Below are positions 60,233-64,000 of a DNA stretch of 64,000 nucleotides, in pieces (positions within the stretch are counted from its first letter, which is position 1; each line of letters opens with the position of its first letter). Origin of the DNA: Ideonella livida (GTDB lineage Bacteria; Pseudomonadota; Gammaproteobacteria; Burkholderiales; Burkholderiaceae_C); NCBI RefSeq assembly GCF_010499455.1, contig NZ_JAAGOH010000018.1, positions 34,137-98,136 on the forward strand, read 5' to 3'. The position numbers and the translations under genes are program-made. Below the pieces are notes generated by a model. The model saw only the letters and a program-made list of their open reading frames with translations. It did not search any database and was not told the origin of the DNA.

Positions 60233-61096
60233 TCAGCCGTCGATGAGGGCCGGATCCCAGGCGTGCACGGTCTGCCGTTGCTCGCCCAGTTTCTCAATGC
60301 CCAGGGTGATGACGTCGCCCGCCTTCAGGAACTGCGGGGTTGGCTTCTGGCCCATGCCCACGCCCGGGGGCGTGCCGGTGGTGATCACGTCACCCGGCTC
60401 CAGGGTCATGAAACGGCTGAGGTAGCTGACGATCTGCGCCACCGTGAAGATCATGGTGCGGGTGTTGCCGGTCTGCTTGCGCACACCGTTCACGTCCAGC
60501 CACATCGACAGGTTCTGCGGGTCGCCCACCTCGTCGGCCGTCACCAGCCAGGGGCCGATGGGGCCGAAGGTGTCGCAGCCCTTGCCCTTGTCCCAGCTGC
60601 CGCCGCGCTCGAGTTGGTACTCGCGCTCGGACAGGTCGTTGATGGTGCAGTAGCCGGCCACGTGCTTCAGGGCATCGGCTTCGGACACATAACGTGCCCG
60701 GGTGCCGATGACCACGCCCAGCTCCACCTCCCAGTCGCTCTTGACGGAGCCCTGGGGCAGCACCACCGGGTGGTGGCAGCCCACGGCGCAGCTGGCGGCC
60801 TTGGTGAAGACCACCGGCTCGGCCGGGGCGGCCATGCCGGCCTCGGCAGCGTGGTCGGCGTAGTTCAGGCCGATGGCGATGAACTTGCCCAGGCCGGCCC
60901 AGGGCACGCCCAGGCGGCCCTGGGCCACCACCGGCAGCGTGGCCGGGTCGAGGCTGGCCAGCGCGGCCAGGGCGGCGGGCGACAGCTGGGCCGGGCCGAG
61001 GTCGGCCAGCACCGGGCTGAGGTCACGCACGGTGCCGTCGGTGTGCAGCAGGGCGGGCTTTTCCTGGCCCTTGGGGCCGTGGCGGAGGAGTTTCAT
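60233..61096 (-). CDS. FAH-family hydrolase, probably 2,4-diketo-3-deoxy-L-fuconate/rhamnonate hydrolase-like
   Basis: Protein of 287 aa. Typical fumarylacetoacetate-hydrolase elements are KFIAIGLNYADHAAEAG, KSDWEVELGVVIG (metal-binding Glu) and FMTLEPGDVITTGTPPGVGM. It lies 108 bp from an SDR that resembles 2-keto-3-deoxy-L-fuconate dehydrogenases. In that pathway the FAH enzyme splits the diketo acid to pyruvate and lactate. Other FAH substrates such as ureidoglycolate are possible. The ATG of MKLLRHGPKGQEKP has no strong ribosome site. Confidence 0.83.
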   Translation of the reverse strand: MKLLRHGPKGQEKPALLHTDGTVRDLSPVLADLGPAQLSPAALAALASLDPATLPVVAQGRLGVPWAGLGKFIAIGLNYADHAAEAGMAAPAEPVVFTKAASCAVGCHHPVVLPQGSVKSDWEVELGVVIGTRARYVSEADALKHVAGYCTINDLSEREYQLERGGSWDKGKGCDTFGPIGPWLVTADEVGDPQNLSMWLDVNGVRKQTGNTRTMIFTVAQIVSYLSRFMTLEPGDVITTGTPPGVGMGQKPTPQFLKAGDVITLGIEKLGEQRQTVHAWDPALIDG

Positions 61097-61204
61097 GGCG
61101 TGGAATGCGTCAGGGGGAGATTGTCACGGAATTGCGCAAACACCGGTCAAGGGCGGGCGCGTGATGCCGTGAAGGAAGGGCGAGGCAGACAGGTGCAGAC
61201 GGGC

Positions 61205-61981
61205 TCAGATGGCCCAGCCGCCGTCGATGAGCTGGGTGGTGCCGGTGGTAAAGGCCGACTCGTCGCTGGCCAGGTACACCGCCAGGGCGGCGATTTCCTC
61301 CGGCTTACCCAAGCGGCCCATGGGCTGGCGGGCGTTGAACGCGGCCTGCACCGCTTCCAGCGTCTGGCCGCTGGCCTCGGCCTGGGCGGCCATGCGCTGC
61401 GCCAGCGACGGCGAGGTGACGGTGCCCGGGCAGATGGCATTGCAGCGGATGCCACGGGTCACGTAGTCGGCGGCCACCGATTTGGTCAGGCCCACCACGG
61501 CGGCCTTGGTGGCCATGTAGATGAAGCGGTTGGGCGCGCCCTTGAGGGCGCCAACGATGGAGGCCACGTTGACGATGGCGCCGCCGCCCTGGGCCAGCAT
61601 GCCCGGCAAGAAGGCGCGGATGAGGCGGTATTGGGAGCGCACGTTGAGGTTGAAGGCGAAGTCCCACTCGTCCTCGGTGCTCTCCAGGATGCTGCCGGCG
61701 TGTACGTAGCCCGCGCCATTGAACAGCACGTTCACCGCACCGAACTCGGTGCTCACCTGGGCGGCCAAGGCGGCAATGGCGGCGCCGTCGGTCACGTCCA
61801 GCACATGGGTGGTGCAGCCGCCGCTGCCCAGCTCAGCCTGCAGCGAGGCCAGGGCCTGGGCATTCACATCGGTGGCGATGACCCGGGCGCCCTCGGCCGC
61901 AAAGGCGATGGCAGTGGCGCGGCCGATGCCCTGGCCGGCGGCGGTGAGGAAGGCGGTTTTGCCCGCCAAGCGTTGTGACAT
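61205..61981 (-). CDS. short-chain dehydrogenase, 2-keto-3-deoxy-L-fuconate dehydrogenase-like
   Basis: Protein of 258 aa. The cofactor motif is [21 protein letters not shown]-like [10 protein letters not shown], catalytic Ser in VNVASIVGA and Tyr-x3-Lys in [12 protein letters not shown] are present. The C-terminus [15 protein letters not shown] is typical. Overall it strongly resembles KDF/KDR 4-dehydrogenases of L-fucose and L-rhamnose catabolism. NAD+ oxidises the 4-hydroxyl before cleavage by the neighbouring FAH enzyme. Lies 43 bp after the FAD dehydrogenase gene. Confidence 0.86.
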   Translation of the reverse strand: MSQRLAGKTAFLTAAGQGIGRATAIAFAAEGARVIATDVNAQALASLQAELGSGGCTTHVLDVTDGAAIAALAAQVSTEFGAVNVLFNGAGYVHAGSILESTEDEWDFAFNLNVRSQYRLIRAFLPGMLAQGGGAIVNVASIVGALKGAPNRFIYMATKAAVVGLTKSVAADYVTRGIRCNAICPGTVTSPSLAQRMAAQAEASGQTLEAVQAAFNARQPMGRLGKPEEIAALAVYLASDESAFTTGTTQLIDGGWAI

Positions 61982-62024
61982 GAAAACGTCTCCTGAAATC
62001 GTGGGGGCGGCGAGGATCAGCCCC

Positions 62025-63461
62025 TCAGAGCACCTTGCCGGGGTTGAGCAGGCCTTGCGGGTCGATGGCGTTCTTGAGCAGGCGCATCAGGCCGATCTCT
62101 TCGGGCGAGCGGGCGTGGCCCAGCCATTCGCGCTTCAAGGTGCCGATGCCGTGTTCGGCCGAGACCGTGCCGCCAAACTCGCGCACCAGGCCGTAGACGA
62201 TGGCGTTCACACCGTCCTTGGGTTGCTGGGGCGCCCCCGGCAGGTGGGCAATGATGTGCAGGTTGCCGTCGCCGATGTGGCCGTAGAAGAAGCTGTCGAT
62301 CCCGGGGTAGGCCTCGGCGAGGGCGGCGCGGCAGCGGATCACGTAGTCCTCCATGCGCGCCACGGGCAGGCCCACGTCGTAAGCCAGGTGGCCGGGCCAC
62401 AGCGGGTGGAACTCGCCCGAGGCGTCGCGCAGCGCCCAGAAGGCCTTGGCGTCGGCCAAGGACTGCGCCAGCGCCGCGTTGGGCACCACGCCGTCTTCCA
62501 GCAACTGGCCCAGCCAGGCCTGGAAGCGCTCCGCGTCCTGGGCCTCGTCGGTGCCCAAGGCCTCGACCAGCACATGCGCGCCGTAGGCGGTGGGATCGTC
62601 GGCAAAGGGGTTGCGGGCGCGGGGCGCGTGGGTGTTGGCAAACCGCCAGAACTCCGGCCACATCACCTCAAAAGCCGAGAGCTGCGGGCCCAGGTGCTGG
62701 CGGGCCGAGGCCAGCAGCGTCAGCACATCGGCATAGCTGTGGACCGCGCACAGCGCCACCTGGGTGGACGCCGGCTTGGGCGACAGGCGCAGCACCACAC
62801 GGGTGATGACGCCCAGCGTGCCTTCGCTGCCAATGAACAGGTGCTTGAGGTCAAAGCCCGCGTTGTTCTTGATCATCTTGTTGAGGCTGGTGATGACCGT
62901 GCCGTCGGGCAGCACCACCTCCAGGCCCAACACCATCTCGCGCGCCATGCCGTAGCGGATCACGCGGTTGCCGCCGGCGTTGGTGGCCAAGTTGCCGCCG
63001 ATGCTGCAGCTGCCCCGGGCGCCCAGGTCCAGCGGGCAGAAAAAGCCGGCCTCGCTGGCGGCCTGCTGCACCGCCTCCAGCGGCGTGCCGGCGCGCACCG
63101 TCATGGTGGCGGCGGCGGCGTCGATCTCCTCAATGCCCACCAAGCGCTCCAATGACAAGGCGATCTCCCCGCCGGCGGTGCGGGCCGCGCCGCACAGGCC
63201 GGTCAGGCCGCCTTGCGGCACCACGGCCACGCCGTGCTGGCTGCACAGGCGCAGCGTGGTGGCCACGCCGGCGGTGTCGGCCGGGCGCACCACCGCCAGC
63301 GGCGGGGCCGGCGGCAGGCCGCTGCAGTCGTTGTGGTTGCGCACCGGCGCATCGGCGCCGGCCAGCACGGCGGTGGGGCCCAGCGCGGCGCGCAGGGCGT
63401 CGATCAGGCCCGCGGCCTGGGCAAGGTTCAGGCCGCGGGCCTGGGGATGGGGGGTCGTCAT
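62025..63461 (-). CDS. FAD-linked D-2-hydroxyacid dehydrogenase (GlcD/D-lactate dehydrogenase family)
   Basis: Protein of 478 aa. The N-terminal FAD_binding_4 domain contains VPQGGLTGLCGAA and GSCSIGGNLATNAGGNRVI. The C-terminal FAD-oxidase domain carries the metal-binding His in FFYGHIGDGNLHIIAH and SAEHGIGTLKREWLG. It oxidises a D-2-hydroxy acid such as D-lactate, D-2-hydroxyglutarate or glycolate. Between the TRAP permease and the SDR it would feed lactate-type products into respiration. It is a single-gene form without GlcE/GlcF. Confidence 0.9.
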   Translation of the reverse strand: MTTPHPQARGLNLAQAAGLIDALRAALGPTAVLAGADAPVRNHNDCSGLPPAPPLAVVRPADTAGVATTLRLCSQHGVAVVPQGGLTGLCGAARTAGGEIALSLERLVGIEEIDAAAATMTVRAGTPLEAVQQAASEAGFFCPLDLGARGSCSIGGNLATNAGGNRVIRYGMAREMVLGLEVVLPDGTVITSLNKMIKNNAGFDLKHLFIGSEGTLGVITRVVLRLSPKPASTQVALCAVHSYADVLTLLASARQHLGPQLSAFEVMWPEFWRFANTHAPRARNPFADDPTAYGAHVLVEALGTDEAQDAERFQAWLGQLLEDGVVPNAALAQSLADAKAFWALRDASGEFHPLWPGHLAYDVGLPVARMEDYVIRCRAALAEAYPGIDSFFYGHIGDGNLHIIAHLPGAPQQPKDGVNAIVYGLVREFGGTVSAEHGIGTLKREWLGHARSPEEIGLMRLLKNAIDPQGLLNPGKVL

Positions 63462-63498
63462 CGGGGGTCTCCAGGCCGGGCGGGCGCCCGGCGCTCGG

Positions 63499-64000
63499 TC
63501 AGTGGGTCAGCCAGCGCGCCGGCACCAGCACCAGCGAGGGGAAGAGCACCAGCAGGAACATCACCGCGAACTGCGCGGTCATGAAGGGCAGCACGCCGCG
63601 GGTGACTTCGTCCATCTTCATCTTGCCCACGCCGGCCACCACGTTGAGCACCGTGCCCACCGGCGGGGTGATCAGCCCGATGGCGTTGTTCATGATGAAC
63701 AGCACCCCGAAGTACACCGGGTCGATCCCCGCGGCCTTCACGATGGGCATGAGCACCGGCGTCAGGATCAGGATGGTGGGCGTCATGTCCATGGCCGTGC
63801 CCACGGCTATGACCAGCAGCATGATGGCGATGAGCAGCAGCGTGGGGCTGTCCATCAGCGGCTCCAGCAGGCCCACCATGGCGCTGGGGATGTCGGCCAC
63901 CGTGATCAGCCAGGCGCTGACCATGGCCGCGGCCACCAGGAACATGATCACCGCCGTGGTCTTGGCCGCGCTCACAAACACCTCGTGCAGCGCCTTCAGG
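63499..64000 (-). CDS. dctM: TRAP transporter large permease (DctM), C-terminal part
   Basis: The 3' 166 codons of a DctM-type gene; the frame is open to the right edge, so the start lies outside. Hydrophobic segments include IMFLVAAAMVSAWLITVAD, LLLIAIMLLVIAVGTAMD and PILMPIVKAAGIDPVYFGVL-like LMPIVKAAGIDPVYFGVLF. The conserved NNAIGLITPPVGTVLNVVAGV is diagnostic of the family. It is part of a periplasmic-binding-protein-dependent, sodium-driven importer for carboxylates or sugar acids. It is first (or near first) of the genes in the FAH/SDR/GlcD unit. Confidence 0.93.
   Translation of the reverse strand, partial: LKALHEVFVSAAKTTAVIMFLVAAAMVSAWLITVADIPSAMVGLLEPLMDSPTLLLIAIMLLVIAVGTAMDMTPTILILTPVLMPIVKAAGIDPVYFGVLFIMNNAIGLITPPVGTVLNVVAGVGKMKMDEVTRGVLPFMTAQFAVMFLLVLFPSLVLVPARWLTH

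Noticed and set aside
1..64000. CRISPR arrays, phage genes, integrases, insertion sequences
   Set aside because: No regularly spaced direct repeats, transposase or integrase motifs or phage structural genes were seen in any frame; the only mobile-like DNA is the repeat pair at 25628-25938.

Overview
The window is very GC-rich, densely packed bacterial chromosome. Strong third-position G/C produces long antisense shadow frames. Four TctC/Bug-type periplasmic receptors without TctA/TctB, many LysR regulators and a great deal of aromatic and acid catabolism point to a betaproteobacterium of the Burkholderiales, probably Comamonadaceae or Ideonella/Rubrivivax-like. That placement is inference. 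I see no rRNA, tRNA, CRISPR array, prophage or intact insertion sequence.

Layout. 1-6272: a pim-like beta-oxidation operon (two acyl-CoA dehydrogenases, thiolase, FadB-type fusion) with a divergent LysR gene. 6516-10775: a secreted protein of unknown function, a decayed second copy of the fadB/lysR junction, then Bug receptor, zinc alcohol dehydrogenase and a small protein under a LysR-type site. 11049-20667: five exported hydrolases or hydrolase-like proteins, including three tannase/MHETase-family esterases (one with a striking resemblance to MHETase), a subtype-B tannase-like lipoprotein and an MBL-fold protein lacking its metal motif. 20776-29593: homoprotocatechuate meta-cleavage genes hpaG1-G2-E-D-F-H-I with divergent hpaR. 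Two extra genes sit between hpaH and hpaI, and a pair of nested palindromic elements sits between hpaE and hpaD. 29631-32825: LuxR-type regulator, aldehyde dehydrogenase, DUF3592 protein.

32993-42537 looks like one divergent regulon around a DeoR regulator: PdxA2-type dehydrogenase, DUF1537 acid-sugar kinase, HpaI-type aldolase, iron alcohol dehydrogenase, two Bug receptors, an SDR and a sialidase-fold protein with no signal peptide. Kinase plus PdxA2 plus DeoR is the known signature of four-carbon acid-sugar (threonate/erythronate) catabolism; the other genes suggest a wider or different substrate. 42560-48965: a frameshifted Ig-repeat lipoprotein, an unknown protein, an exported intradiol dioxygenase, an XRE-cupin regulator divergent from threonine aldolase, then an AraC regulator and EamA exporter. 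49013-53262: a small membrane protein, flippase, GT61-type glycosyltransferase and acyltransferase, probably surface polysaccharide. 53343-59771: Bug receptor and amidase divergent from a LysR gene, then D-amino-acid dehydrogenase and D-serine ammonia-lyase. 60233-64000: FAH hydrolase, SDR, FAD lactate/glycolate-type dehydrogenase and the end of a TRAP permease, resembling the non-phosphorylated L-fuconate/L-rhamnonate route.

The shared theme is scavenging of plant- or lignin-derived aromatic esters, phenylacetates, dicarboxylates and sugar acids, with separate receptors, regulators and catabolic operons for each substrate class.
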